Assembly: GCF_000482485.1 (NCBI RefSeq)
Contig: NZ_KI519436.1
Location: 230,986-294,985, forward strand
Source of the DNA: Paucisalibacillus globulus DSM 18846
GTDB taxonomy: Bacteria > Bacillota > Bacilli > Bacillales > Amphibacillaceae
Direction: 5' to 3'
Length of the DNA: 64,000 nt
The stretch's first letter is position 1. Each line of letters opens with the position of its first letter. The position numbers and the translations under genes are program-made. Shown here piece by piece: positions 26,183 through 35,226 of the stretch. The notes beneath the pieces were generated by a model. The model was not told where the DNA came from, searched no databases, and worked only from the letters and a program-made list of their open reading frames with translations.

Positions 26183-26725
26183 ATGAAAGGAGAAACAAAT
26201 AAAATTCTTGGGGAAAGTCGTAGAAAGTTGATATTGTCCTGGCTAAAAGAAGAAGCAGAACCCATTACAGGTAAAGAACTATCTAGCAGAACTAATGTCA
26301 GTCGCCAAGTAATTGTGCAAGATATTTCATTGCTAAAGGCTACGGGGGAACCAATCATTGCAACAGCAAGGGGGTATGTGTATTTACAGGAGAATAATAA
26401 TAATCAAAAGTTCACAAGAATAATTGTGGTTCAGCATACACCTGCGCAGACTGCAGATGAACTATACACCTTAGTTGATTATGGGGTAACAATTCGAAAT
26501 GTTATGGTAGAGCATCCACTATACGGAGATATCACGGCCTCCCTAATGATTAGAAACAGACGGGAAGTGGATACTTTTATAGCAGAATTGAAGAAAACGG
26601 GAGCATCTCTATTATCAAAATTAACAGAGGGAATCCACTTACATACAATTGAGGCAGATCGTGAGGATCAATTGGATGAGGCATGTAAAGCTTTGAAGCA
26701 GGCCGGCTATCTTTTTGAGGACTGA
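26183..26725 (+). CDS. niaR: Niacin-responsive repressor NiaR (HTH + 3H domain)
   Basis: The ATG at 26183 follows ATGGAGGTCTTAGAA; an upstream in-frame ATG would lie on the ribosome site. The 180-residue protein has an N-terminal HTH_11-type winged helix (about 8-60: RRKLILSWLKEE...LSSRTNVSRQVIVQDISLLKATG) and a C-terminal 3H domain with the three His residues (one in VVQHTPAQ, VEHPLYGD, and GIHLHTIEA). NiaR binds nicotinic acid and represses NAD synthesis or niacin uptake genes. Here the only divergent neighbour is the symporter operon. Confidence 0.9.
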   Translation: MKGETNKILGESRRKLILSWLKEEAEPITGKELSSRTNVSRQVIVQDISLLKATGEPIIATARGYVYLQENNNNQKFTRIIVVQHTPAQTADELYTLVDYGVTIRNVMVEHPLYGDITASLMIRNRREVDTFIAELKKTGASLLSKLTEGIHLHTIEADREDQLDEACKALKQAGYLFED

Positions 26726-26810
26726 TATTTTTTATTAAAAAAACTGAAATATAGTGGCTTTTTAAACATTGAATCTGTTTAATAGAAACGTACATTATTC
26801 TATTTAAGAA

Positions 26811-26854
26811 AAAAGGACAATTTTCTCCTAATAAGAGGGGAAAACTGCCCTTTT
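26811..26854. terminator. Bidirectional terminator
   Basis: AAAAGGACAATTTTCTCCT pairs with AGGGGAAAACTGCCCTTTT (a few mismatches) around a 6-nt loop. It lies between niaR and the convergent alanine symporter gene. Confidence 0.85.
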
Positions 26855-26882
26855 CTGAAGTTCACTTTTAATTCAATCCCTA

Positions 26883-28244
26883 CTACTCTCCTGAAGCTTT
26901 TGCAAGTCTTTCTTGTTCTTTTTCTTGCTTCGCAACTTTTAAGAACTTCTTCGTTTCATAAACAACTACACCAGAAAGTCCGAGTAGACCAATTAAGTTA
27001 GGGATTGCCATTAACGCGTTCATGACATCTGAAATACCCCATACTAGATCTAGGGTTTGGACAGCACCCCAGAAGATTGCGATAACAAATGCAATACGGT
27101 AAATTGGAACTACTTTATCATTGAATAAGTATGCAAAACATTTTTCGCCATAGTAAGACCAACCAACAAGTGTTGAAAAAGCAAAAAGTACAATACCAAT
27201 GGTCACAATGTGGCCACCCCAGTCACCTAGGAAATGTGCAAAGGATGCTTGTGTTAGTGGACCGCCTTCCAATCCACCACCGGCTAAGCCTGCCATAACT
27301 ATTGTAATTCCTGTGATTGAACATACAATAATGGTATCAATAAATACTTGTGTCATGGAAACGAGAGCTTGACGTCCTGGATAATCTGTTTTTGCAGCAG
27401 CTGCTGCAATCGGAGCGGATCCGAGTCCAGCCTCATTTGAAAATACTCCACGTGCCACCCCGTAGCGGATTAATGTACCGAGTATTCCCCCGCTTATGGC
27501 GCTGCCTGTAAAAGCATCTGAGAAAATCAAACCAATTGCCGCAGGTACAATATTAAAATTCATCACTATGATAACCAGTCCGCCAAGTACGTAAAATAAA
27601 GCCATCACCGGAACAAAATAAGCAGTCACTTTTCCGATACTCTTAATTCCACCTAAAATAACTAAACCTGCAAATAGTGTTAATGCAATTCCAGTAGCCC
27701 AAGTTGGAATGCTAAAGGAACTCTCTAATGCATCTGAAACGGAATTGGATTGAACCATATTACCAATACCGAATGCCGCAATCGCACCGAATATAGCAAA
27801 TAGAATTCCAAGCCATTTTGCATTTAACCCTTTTTCTAAGTAATACATTGGTCCGCCAGACATTTCACCTTTACTATTTTCTACACGATATTTTACAGCT
27901 AAGATTGCTTCGGCGTATTTTGTTGCCATCCCAAATAAAGCGGTAATCCACATCCAGAAAACTGCACCAGGACCACCGAGAACTACTGCTGTAGCCACCC
28001 CGACAATATTACCTGTCCCAATAGTGGCCGCCATGGCGGTTGTTAATGCTTCATAGTGACTAATGTCTCCTTTTGAAGCTTTGTCTTGTCTTTTTGGGCT
28101 AAATGCGAGTCTTAAAGCATATGGAAGTGTACGGAATTGCAAAAAGCCTAATCGTAATGTTAAGTAAATACCTGTACCAACTATCAAGATAAGAGTTGGT
28201 GGCCCCCAGACAAAACCGCTAATATCATTGATCAACTCTTGCAT
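26883..28244 (-). CDS. Alanine or glycine:cation symporter (AGCS family)
   Basis: A 453-residue protein with about 10-11 membrane helices. The family signatures are present: GFLQFRTLPYALRL near the N-terminus, ALTTAMAATIGTGNIVGVATAV, GGPGAVFWMWITALFGMATKYAEAILAVKYR (given in parts; about 85-125), GGPMYYLEKGL, and NEAGLGSAPIAAAAAKTD. AGCS proteins import alanine or glycine with Na+ or H+. ATG follows AGGGGAGG. Monocistronic, between two terminator/promoter regions. Confidence 0.93.
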   Translation of the reverse strand: MQELINDISGFVWGPPTLILIVGTGIYLTLRLGFLQFRTLPYALRLAFSPKRQDKASKGDISHYEALTTAMAATIGTGNIVGVATAVVLGGPGAVFWMWITALFGMATKYAEAILAVKYRVENSKGEMSGGPMYYLEKGLNAKWLGILFAIFGAIAAFGIGNMVQSNSVSDALESSFSIPTWATGIALTLFAGLVILGGIKSIGKVTAYFVPVMALFYVLGGLVIIVMNFNIVPAAIGLIFSDAFTGSAISGGILGTLIRYGVARGVFSNEAGLGSAPIAAAAAKTDYPGRQALVSMTQVFIDTIIVCSITGITIVMAGLAGGGLEGGPLTQASFAHFLGDWGGHIVTIGIVLFAFSTLVGWSYYGEKCFAYLFNDKVVPIYRIAFVIAIFWGAVQTLDLVWGISDVMNALMAIPNLIGLLGLSGVVVYETKKFLKVAKQEKEQERLAKASGE

Positions 28245-28377
28245 TTTTTTCCCCTCCTTTTTGTCCTATTATAGATATAATATTTTGAACATTCAATAAG
28301 AATTACAGGTATTTTATCATTTTACTTAATTCCTTAGATTAGTTTGCTTATAATAGACGTAAAAGGGGTAATGTACA

Positions 28378-28848
28378 ATGATTAAGGTGTTATTTGTTTG
28401 TTTAGGAAATATTTGCCGGTCTCCTATGGCGGAAGCAGTATTTAGAGACATATTAGTTAAAGAGAAGCTAACGGATAAAATTGAAGTAGATTCAAGTGGG
28501 ATTGAAGGATGGCATGTTGGGAAAATGCCTCATCATGGTACAAGAAAAATATTAGATAAACAACAGATTTCCTATGAAGGAATGAAGGCAAGACAAGTTT
28601 CAAAAAAGGATTGGAAGAATTTTAATTATATTATTGCGATGGATGACCAAAATATAAAAGACCTACAGAAAATTAATTCGCAAAATGAGGAAATAATAGT
28701 TGCTAAATTAATGGACTTTGTAGAGGAGAGAGAAGAGCAGGAGGTTCCGGATCCATACTATACAGGAAACTTTGATTACACATATGAACTAGTAACGGAA
28801 GGATGTTCTCATTTACTTTCGTATATTAGGGAAAAACACAACATATAA
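28378..28848 (+). CDS. yfkJ: Low-molecular-weight protein-tyrosine phosphatase YfkJ
   Basis: A 156-residue LMW-PTP. The P-loop CLGNICRSP (residues 8-16) contains the nucleophile Cys and Arg, and the general-acid loop DPYYTG is at about residue 127. In Bacillus subtilis yfkJ-yfkI-yfkH form an operon, and the same order follows here (16 bp and 27 bp spacing). The enzyme dephosphorylates Tyr residues and is tied to stress resistance in Bacillus. Start preceded by AAAAGGGGTAATGTACA. Confidence 0.93.
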   Translation: MIKVLFVCLGNICRSPMAEAVFRDILVKEKLTDKIEVDSSGIEGWHVGKMPHHGTRKILDKQQISYEGMKARQVSKKDWKNFNYIIAMDDQNIKDLQKINSQNEEIIVAKLMDFVEEREEQEVPDPYYTGNFDYTYELVTEGCSHLLSYIREKHNI

Positions 28849-28864
28849 AAAAGGAGAGGTCCTC

Positions 28865-29158
28865 ATGAGTAAAAGAAGATTGATTTCAAGTATTGCTATT
28901 GGAGCGGCTTTAGGGGGTGCAGCAGCACTATTTGATTGGGAAACAAGAAAATATACAAAACACAAACTTTCCATAGCGAAAGATAAATCTGTAGATATTA
29001 TTAAGAATCCAGTTTTGTCTATCCACAATGCAAGAATTGCGATGGAGGAATTCAGTGAAAGCCTTGTGTTTCAAACAGAAAATGCAGCTAATGCTCTACA
29101 ACAGGTAGAGAATTCAATAGCTAGAGTAACTTCAAAGCCAAAAAGACTAGAGGGCTGA
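28865..29158 (+). CDS. yfkI: YfkI-like small protein with N-terminal Gly/Ala helix
   Basis: A 97-residue protein starting MSKRRLISSIAIGAALGGAAALF, one short hydrophobic helix as in YtxH-type proteins, followed by an amphipathic helical region. ATG is preceded by AAAAAGGAGAGGTCCTC. Named from its place between yfkJ and yfkH. No biochemical function is known. Confidence 0.8.
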   Translation: MSKRRLISSIAIGAALGGAAALFDWETRKYTKHKLSIAKDKSVDIIKNPVLSIHNARIAMEEFSESLVFQTENAANALQQVENSIARVTSKPKRLEG

Positions 29159-29185
29159 TATTAAGCCTGTACAGGAGGTTGAGGT

Positions 29186-30007
29186 TTGAATCAAGTCATT
29201 TCATTTATGAAAAAGCTAATTGGACGAATATTAGAGGAAGAAGCATTTGGCTTATCCGCACAATTAGCTTACTTTTTTCTATTATCACTTTTTCCGTTAC
29301 TGGTTGTAGTCATCACCTTAGTCGGATATTTGCCAGTGGATGCAAATATATTAATACAAATGCTCGCCTCAGTTGCCCCTGCCGATTCCATGCAAATAAT
29401 TGAGGAAAACGTGATGAATTTAGTCTCCGAGCAAAATGGACAATTATTATCGATAGGTATTATTGGAACGCTATGGGCTGCTTCAAATGGGATTAATGCG
29501 ATTATGCGGGTATTGAATAGTGCGTATGAAGTAGAGGAGGATCGGTTTTTCATTGTATCTAGACTTATTGCTATCGGTTTAACTTTTGCAATGATTGGGG
29601 TACTCGTGCTTGCTATCCTTCTCCCGGTCCTTGGTAGAATGATTGGTATTTATTTATTTTCGTTTTTTGGATTGTCAGATGACTTTCTATCCATATGGGA
29701 AATGTTACGTTGGGTGTTAACATCCATTGTATTTTTTATTGTGTTTTTATTTCTATATAAAATTGGTCCTAACGTAAAAGTGTTTTTTCGGGAGGCGTTT
29801 TGGGGTGCTTTATTTGCAACAGTAGCATGGCAATTAACATCCTATGCGTTTTCATTCTATGTATCAAAACTAGGACATTATTCCGCAACATACGGGAGCC
29901 TTGGGGCCGTTATAACACTAATGATTTGGTTCTATATTTCAGCCTTCATCGTCATAGTAGGTGGAATCCTTAACGCAACCCTAAGCAAAATGAAAAACGG
30001 GGACTAA
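29186..30007 (+). CDS. yfkH: YihY/BrkB-family membrane protein YfkH
   Basis: TTG start 7 bp after AGGAGG. The 273-residue protein has about six membrane helices and the family's motifs: AFGLSAQLAYFFLLSLFPLLVVV near the N-terminus, LWAASNGINAIMRVLNSAYEVEE (about residue 93) and the terminal ATYGSLGAVITLMIWFYISAFIVIVGG (given as overlapping parts). The family was once called RNase BN but is an inner-membrane protein of unknown function. The left arm of the terminator that follows lies within the last codons of this gene. Confidence 0.92.
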   Translation: MNQVISFMKKLIGRILEEEAFGLSAQLAYFFLLSLFPLLVVVITLVGYLPVDANILIQMLASVAPADSMQIIEENVMNLVSEQNGQLLSIGIIGTLWAASNGINAIMRVLNSAYEVEEDRFFIVSRLIAIGLTFAMIGVLVLAILLPVLGRMIGIYLFSFFGLSDDFLSIWEMLRWVLTSIVFFIVFLFLYKIGPNVKVFFREAFWGALFATVAWQLTSYAFSFYVSKLGHYSATYGSLGAVITLMIWFYISAFIVIVGGILNATLSKMKNGD

Positions 30008-30035
30008 CCAATAGGTTGAGTCCCCGTTTTAATTT
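29994..30035 (+). terminator. Terminator overlapping the yfkH stop codon
   Basis: AAAACGGGGACT / AGTCCCCGTTTT, a perfect 12-bp stem with 13-nt loop and a following AATTT tail. The first arm contains the yfkH stop region. Confidence 0.9.
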
Positions 30036-30120
30036 GGTTACTTTCTAAACAAGTTTTGTTAATGTAAAGGAGAAATATATAGGTATTTCTTTCAGTAGCT
30101 GGAGAATAAATTTCATTAGT

Positions 30121-32046
30121 CTATCTTAATAACCGCAATCCATTCAAAATAACTAAAATCGTACTTCCTTCATGTCCAATAACCCCCAAAGGAAGATCTA
30201 ACACTTCGAAATAATTAGAAAGAATCAAGATAGCAATAACACCAATAGAAAAAATAACATTCTGTTTCACAATTCTATTCATTCGACCAGAAAGTTTAAT
30301 CCCATTCGTTATCTTAGTCAAATCATTCCTCATCAAAACGACATCAGCGGTTTCGAGAGCGACATCCGTCCCTTCACCCATTGCAACTCCTAAGTTTGCA
30401 GTTGCTAACGCAGGTGCATCATTAATCCCATCACCAACCATGGCAACGTTCTGATAAATTTCACGTAATTTCTTAAGATTGGTAACCTTTTCTTCTGGAA
30501 GGCAGTTAGCAATATATTCATCAATACCAGCTTCTTCTGCGATAGCTTTGGCAGTAAGATCATTATCCCCGGTTAACATGATTGTCTTAATTCCTTGATT
30601 GTTTAGTTTTTTAATAGCCATCTTAGCTTCATTTCGAATGGTATCTTTTAATGCATAGGCAGCAACGATTTTATCTTCCGTTTTAACAAATACGACTGTT
30701 TTACCTTCCGATGCTAAATTAGACAGAACACCACTATGAAATGATTCTGCAAGTTGTTTACCTACATAATCTGGTTTGCCAATTTGCCAAATCCTACCCT
30801 CAATTTCTGCTTCTACCCCGTTACCACTGATAGTCTTCATATTGGTCACTTGTATTTCCTTTTTACCAACTTGTTCATGACCGTACATTGTTATAGCTTT
30901 AGCCAGTGGATGTGTGGATTCATTCTCAATAGCACCAGAAATGGCAATCACTTCATTTTTATCAATATCGGAAGAAAAATAGGCATTAGTCACAATTAAT
31001 TTTCCATTTGTTAATGTACCTGTTTTATCAAAAGCAATCGCCTTGATTTGGCTCAGGTTTTCTAAATGGACACCACCTTTAAAAAGAATACCTTTTCGTG
31101 CGCTATTTGAAATTGCGGATAGAGTCGCAGGCATGATAGACGCAACAAGTGCACATGGTGATGCGACAACAAGAAGAATGATTGCTCGATAAATACTGGT
31201 TTCCAATGACCAGTTAAAAAGAAAATATGGTAATAACATCATTACACCAAAAGCAATTAGAACAACTTTTACATACGTTCCTTCAAAACGTTCAATAAAT
31301 AATTGAGAAGGAGACTTTTCCTCTTGTGCAGATTGAACCATATTTATAATCTTTTGGAACATGGTTTCATGAGCTTCTTTAGTAACTTCAACTGTAATCG
31401 TTCCATCAAGTGATACCGTTCCAGCTAATACCTTATCCTTTATATTTTTGGTTACTGGAATTGATTCACCGGTTATTGGACTCTCATCGATTGCCGTCAT
31501 ACCTTTTATAATCATTCCGTCAGCAGGAACTCTATCCCCAGCACGAACCAAAATGATATCTCCTATAATTAATTGATTTACGGGAACAATTTCTTCTCTT
31601 CCATTTGTCATTCTTGTAGCTTCTTCTGGTTGGAGCTTAAGCAAAGAAGAGATTTCCTTCTTACTTTTATTCATCGTGTACGTTTCAAGAGCTCCTGATA
31701 ATGCAAAAATGAAGATTAAGATAGCACCTTCCGTCCAGTAACCAATAACTGCAGATCCTATAGCTGCAAAAATCATTAACATCTCAACATTTAGTTCTTT
31801 ATTATTTATTGTTTCTGTAATTCCCTCTTTCGCTTTTGCAAACCCACCAATTACAAATGCAATACTATGCAACAATACAAATGCAGCTTCAGAAATATTC
31901 TGTTCTGATAACCAAGTCAATAGAATAATTATCCCACTAACAAGTGCCGCAATAAGTTCGACATGTGGTTGTATTTTTTTAAAAAAACCAGTTTCATCGT
32001 GTTTGGAGTAAAGGATTGGTGACATACTATTTTTAGCTTCCATATT
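30121..32046 (-). CDS. zosA: P1B-type metal-transporting ATPase, ZosA-like
   Basis: The ATG at 32046 (MEAKNSMSP) follows GGGGGGAATCAAT. The 641-residue protein lacks an N-terminal heavy-metal-binding domain. It has the CPx motif SPCALVAS in transmembrane helix 6, actuator TGES, phosphorylation DKTGTLTNG, HP dipeptide in ESTHPLAKAI, TGDN and the hinge GDGINDAPALA. The segment AFVIGGFAKAKEGI and lack of HMA resemble ZosA (YkvW), the PerR-controlled zinc-uptake ATPase of B. subtilis. A PerR-type box upstream supports that. CadA/ZntA-type efflux is the alternative. Confidence 0.88.
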   Translation of the reverse strand, partial: NMEAKNSMSPILYSKHDETGFFKKIQPHVELIAALVSGIIILLTWLSEQNISEAAFVLLHSIAFVIGGFAKAKEGITETINNKELNVEMLMIFAAIGSAVIGYWTEGAILIFIFALSGALETYTMNKSKKEISSLLKLQPEEATRMTNGREEIVPVNQLIIGDIILVRAGDRVPADGMIIKGMTAIDESPITGESIPVTKNIKDKVLAGTVSLDGTITVEVTKEAHETMFQKIINMVQSAQEEKSPSQLFIERFEGTYVKVVLIAFGVMMLLPYFLFNWSLETSIYRAIILLVVASPCALVASIMPATLSAISNSARKGILFKGGVHLENLSQIKAIAFDKTGTLTNGKLIVTNAYFSSDIDKNEVIAISGAIENESTHPLAKAITMYGHEQVGKKEIQVTNMKTISGNGVEAEIEGRIWQIGKPDYVGKQLAESFHSGVLSNLASEGKTVVFVKTEDKIVAAYALKDTIRNEAKMAIKKLNNQGIKTIMLTGDNDLTAKAIAEEAGIDEYIANCLPEEKVTNLKKLREIYQNVAMVGDGINDAPALATANLGVAMGEGTDVALETADVVLMRNDLTKITNGIKLSGRMNRIVKQNVIFSIGVIAILILSNYFEVLDLPLGVIGHEGSTILVILNGLRLLR

Positions 32047-32088
32047 GATTCCCCCCATAACTGAAATTAATAATCATTCGCAACTAGA

Positions 32089-32103
32089 TTATAATCATTA
32101 TTA
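32089..32103. promoter_or_regulatory. PerR box upstream of zosA-like gene
   Basis: TTATAATCATTATTA matches the 15-bp PerR consensus TTATAATNATTATAA at 14 positions. It lies 43 bp upstream of the zosA-like start. A second, weaker ATAATCATT sits at about 32070. Confidence 0.75.
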
Positions 32104-32197
32104 ATTAGTATATATTTTAATGTTAACATAAAACCTTGTAGAGTCAATGGAAAATTATAAATGAATTTATTGTTCTATAGAAGTATTAGTATATTAA

Positions 32198-32253
32198 GTA
32201 ACAGAATAATTTAGTTAATCAAAGAATTTGATTAAACTAACTTCTGCTGTTAC
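32198..32253 (+). promoter_or_regulatory. Hairpin in the leader of the ABC importer genes
   Basis: GTAACAG (32198-32204) pairs with CTGTTAC (32247-32253), and inside it TTAGTTAATC pairs with GATTAAACTAA (one bulge). No T-tract follows. It precedes the binding-protein gene by about 50 bp and could be a leader structure or an operator. I do not recognise it as a known riboswitch. Confidence 0.45.
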
Positions 32254-32304
32254 AATCAAAACCGTTAGAGAATGTATAACAGATAAAATTGGAGGGGATT
32301 TTGT

Positions 32305-33150
32305 ATGAAAAAGTATTTAGTTTTGTCGATGTTATTTGCGGTATTGTTAGTATTAGCAGCATGTGGAAGTGATACTTCTGAAGAAAAAGTAGAAGACAAG
32401 ATTTGGGATTCTATTCAAGAATCCGGTGAACTTATAGTCGGTACTGCAGGAACATTATATCCTGCCTCATATTATCCTGAAGGTTCAGATGAATTAACAG
32501 GCTATAATGTTGAAGTTTTTCGTGAGATTGCTGAACGTTTAGGGGTAGAAGTTAAATTTGAGACAATGGCTTTTGATGCGATGCTTTCTGCGCTTCAAAG
32601 TGGTCGTGTAGATATGATTCAAGCAGGACCAAGGGAAGCAAGTCGTGAAAAATTTGCTTTTTCAGAGCCTGTTAAATACTCTTTTGCTACGATGATTGTT
32701 CGAGCGGATGATTTATCTGGTATTCATACATTAGAAGATTTAAAAGGGAAAAAAGCAGGTGGGGCAGCGACAACTGTTTATAGTGATATCGCGAGAAAAT
32801 TTGATGCAGAGGTAGTTACTTACGGAAATGTAACAAACGATGCTTATTTACGAGATGTCCATAATGGAAAAACAGATACAGTTATTAATGATTATTACTT
32901 ACAAAGCCTTGCAATTCAAGCGTTCCCAGATTTTAATATTACTTTACATCCTGATTTAAAATTTCACCCAACAACCAATAATGTTGTTGTACAAAAAGAT
33001 GCAACAACATTATTGGAAGAAGTGAATGAGATTATTGCTGAGATGAAAGAGGATGGTACATTAACGGGAATTTCAGCAGAGTTTTTCGGCGGGCTTGATG
33101 TTTCTAAGGAACCAGAAGAGGAAGTTATTGAAATCAAAGGCGTTGAATAA
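32305..33150 (+). CDS. Amino-acid ABC transporter substrate-binding lipoprotein
   Basis: A 281-residue family 3 solute-binding protein. The lipoprotein signal is MKKYLVLSMLFAVLLVLAAC with lipobox LAAC (Cys20). The mature part begins with an acidic linker and shows SGELIVGTAGTLYPASYY, LTGYNVEVFREIAERLG and the Asp/Arg ligand motif VDMIQAGPREASREKFAFSEP. It would capture a polar amino acid or cystine outside the membrane. ATG follows TTGGAGGGGATTTTGT. Followed 9 bp later by its permease. No ATPase gene is in the operon. Confidence 0.92.
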   Translation: MKKYLVLSMLFAVLLVLAACGSDTSEEKVEDKIWDSIQESGELIVGTAGTLYPASYYPEGSDELTGYNVEVFREIAERLGVEVKFETMAFDAMLSALQSGRVDMIQAGPREASREKFAFSEPVKYSFATMIVRADDLSGIHTLEDLKGKKAGGAATTVYSDIARKFDAEVVTYGNVTNDAYLRDVHNGKTDTVINDYYLQSLAIQAFPDFNITLHPDLKFHPTTNNVVVQKDATTLLEEVNEIIAEMKEDGTLTGISAEFFGGLDVSKEPEEEVIEIKGVE

Positions 33151-33159
33151 GGTGATATA

Positions 33160-33861
33160 ATGTTTGAAATTGATCACGTGCAATTAAAGAACTTGTTTGA
33201 TCCACAACTGGCTTGGGAAAGTCTTCCATTCTTACTCGAGGGAGTTCCAATGACAATTTTCCTCGCTATTATTGGAATGGCAATTGGTTTAATTTTAGGA
33301 TTCTTTATTTCACTAGGTAGGGGTTCAAATTCCATTTTTTTAAGCCTACCTGCAAGAATTTATATTTCATTCATGAGAAGCACACCAATCATCGTATTCC
33401 TATTTTTAATTTACTTTGGTCTTCCAATCATAGGGATTAATCTAACAGCGTTTGTAGCTGCTGCAATAGGATTCGGATTAAATAGTTCGGCGTATATTGC
33501 GGAAATTTATCGTGCGGCATTATCCAGTGTGGATAAAGGGCAATGGGAAGCGGCAAAGGCACTTAATATAGGCTATTGGAAGACAATGAGGGTGATTATT
33601 TTGCCACAAGCAATTCGAATTGCAATCCCTCCACTAGCTAATGTATTTTTAAGTGTCATGCTAGGTACTTCATTAGCCGCAATTATAACTGTTCCTGAGC
33701 TATTTCAAAAATCTCAGATTGTAGCAGGGCGAACCTTTGATGCGATGACTATGTATATATTAGTTGCCTTTATTTATTGGCCACTTGGTATTGCGATTTC
33801 CTTCTTACAAAATCGCCTTGAGATTCGCTATGGGAAATATATAAAACAGGATGTCCAGTAA
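33160..33861 (+). CDS. Amino-acid ABC transporter permease
   Basis: A 233-residue HisM/GlnP-family permease with about five membrane helices. The EAA loop that contacts the ATPase is EAAKALNIGYWKTMRVIILPQA (shown in part; about residues 124-145). RSTPIIVFLFLIYFGLP is the typical TM3 signature. It pairs with the binding protein upstream. The usual third gene (ATP-binding subunit) is absent; a terminator and the oppositely oriented MFS gene follow directly. Confidence 0.92.
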   Translation: MFEIDHVQLKNLFDPQLAWESLPFLLEGVPMTIFLAIIGMAIGLILGFFISLGRGSNSIFLSLPARIYISFMRSTPIIVFLFLIYFGLPIIGINLTAFVAAAIGFGLNSSAYIAEIYRAALSSVDKGQWEAAKALNIGYWKTMRVIILPQAIRIAIPPLANVFLSVMLGTSLAAIITVPELFQKSQIVAGRTFDAMTMYILVAFIYWPLGIAISFLQNRLEIRYGKYIKQDVQ

Positions 33862-33882
33862 ATGGATCTCCTGTTTTATTTT
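33843..33882. terminator. Terminator between permease and MFS genes
   Basis: AAAACAGGA (33843-33851, inside the permease end) pairs with TCCTGTTTT (33869-33877), then ATTTTGG. It can serve both convergent genes. Confidence 0.8.
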
Positions 33883-33895
33883 GGTTTATATCGTT

Positions 33896-35074
33896 CTATC
33901 CATGTATTTTATCTGCTACTCTATTTCTCTTCAACAACATTGCTACGAGTATTAAAGCTAACACAATAGCAATCATATAGAAGAATGATACCCCTGGTAA
34001 AAATTGAATAAATAAACCACCAAAATATGGACCACCTAGACTGCCGATACTGAAAGCAATACTACATAATAGGTTTCCAGCAGGTAATAGTGACTGTGGA
34101 AGAAGGTCGGTCATATAGGAAATTCCCATTGAGTATGTCGATCCTACAAACATCCCTGCTAATGTAAAGAAAATAAACAAGGCAACTGTAGACTCCTCCA
34201 GAAATGCTGCTCCGATAAAGCAAAGTAACCCAAGAGATAAAATGATTAGAAGTATTTTTCTCCTACCAATTCGATCACTTAGAATTCCAAGTGGAAGTTG
34301 TGTAAGTAAACTACCGGCTGCAAAGCAAGGAATAATCAAGGATAGTATATGTACATCATGTCCAATACGTAATCCATAGATTGGAAATGTTGCATGTAAT
34401 GTGGCTTCCAAGAATCCATATGCTAATGGAGGAAGTAAAGCAATCCATGCTATTTTTGTAGTTTGAATAAATCTTTTAAGCGAACTTTCTTTTGTTGTGG
34501 TAATTACCTCGGCTTCTTCCGTATTTGGCCAATTGTTTCTTACAAACAACATGAGTGACCAAACAATCGTACTGAGTAAAGTAGAAACGATAAATGGAAG
34601 TGCCATATTCACTTCTAATAACCTCGTAAATAATGGCCCGAGTGCAAATCCAAATGAAAATGACATTCCATAAATGGAGATACTTCTTCCACGAGTGTTT
34701 TTATCCGCGGTTGAGGTTATCCATGTTTGTGTACCAAAATGTAGCATATTATCTCCTATTCCAATCGCAACCCTTAAGATAAACCAGAACCAAACCGATT
34801 GCCAAACAGGAAACAATGCTAACGAAATAATAACGAGTAAACCACCAACTAAAATTATTGGTTTGAACCCGTATTTTTGCATGGGTTTTTCCATAAATGG
34901 TGATGCTAAGAGGACACCAATGTAAAGTCCAGTTGCATGTAATCCATTTATGGAAGAAGATACCCCACCTTGTTCTAGAATGATAGCTAGAAGAGGTAGA
35001 AGCATCCCTTGTGATAAACCTGAAATCATGACAAGTAATACAAGAATCCAAAATCTGAAACGATCTAAAACCAT
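33896..35074 (-). CDS. MFS efflux transporter, YfkF-like
   Basis: A 392-residue major facilitator protein with 12 predicted helices. The motif-A-type loop appears as LGILSDRIGRRKILLI in the second half (about residue 245) and as FMEKPMQKYGFKPIIL in the first. ATG follows AGGGGGAGCAAA. It is divergent from a yfkD-like gene, as yfkF and yfkD are both in the yfk region of B. subtilis, so YfkF is the likely counterpart. Substrate unknown. Confidence 0.88.
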   Translation of the reverse strand: MVLDRFRFWILVLLVMISGLSQGMLLPLLAIILEQGGVSSSINGLHATGLYIGVLLASPFMEKPMQKYGFKPIILVGGLLVIISLALFPVWQSVWFWFILRVAIGIGDNMLHFGTQTWITSTADKNTRGRSISIYGMSFSFGFALGPLFTRLLEVNMALPFIVSTLLSTIVWSLMLFVRNNWPNTEEAEVITTTKESSLKRFIQTTKIAWIALLPPLAYGFLEATLHATFPIYGLRIGHDVHILSLIIPCFAAGSLLTQLPLGILSDRIGRRKILLIILSLGLLCFIGAAFLEESTVALFIFFTLAGMFVGSTYSMGISYMTDLLPQSLLPAGNLLCSIAFSIGSLGGPYFGGLFIQFLPGVSFFYMIAIVLALILVAMLLKRNRVADKIHG

Positions 35075-35140
35075 TTTGCTCCCCCTAAAGATGATAAATA
35101 TGTATAAATTTTATAACGCTCGAAAAAACTAAGGTTACTA

Positions 35141-35162
35141 AACTAAGGCACTTGCCTTAGTT
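35141..35162. promoter_or_regulatory. Palindromic operator-like site between MFS and yfkD genes
   Basis: AACTAAGGCA and TGCCTTAGTT form a perfect 10-bp inverted repeat with a 2-bp centre. A third copy of the half (AACTAAGG) lies at about 35127. It is centred between two divergent genes and has no T-tract in either direction. Confidence 0.5.
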
Positions 35163-35226
35163 GCACTTATGCAGGTCTAGAAAGTTTTTAAACTTTCCTT
35201 ACTGCCAAAAAGAGAGGAATGGACAG

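Noticed and set aside
33896-35074. Fusion or pseudogene of the missing ABC ATPase
   Set aside because: The gene after the permease is an intact 12-helix MFS protein with no Walker motifs.
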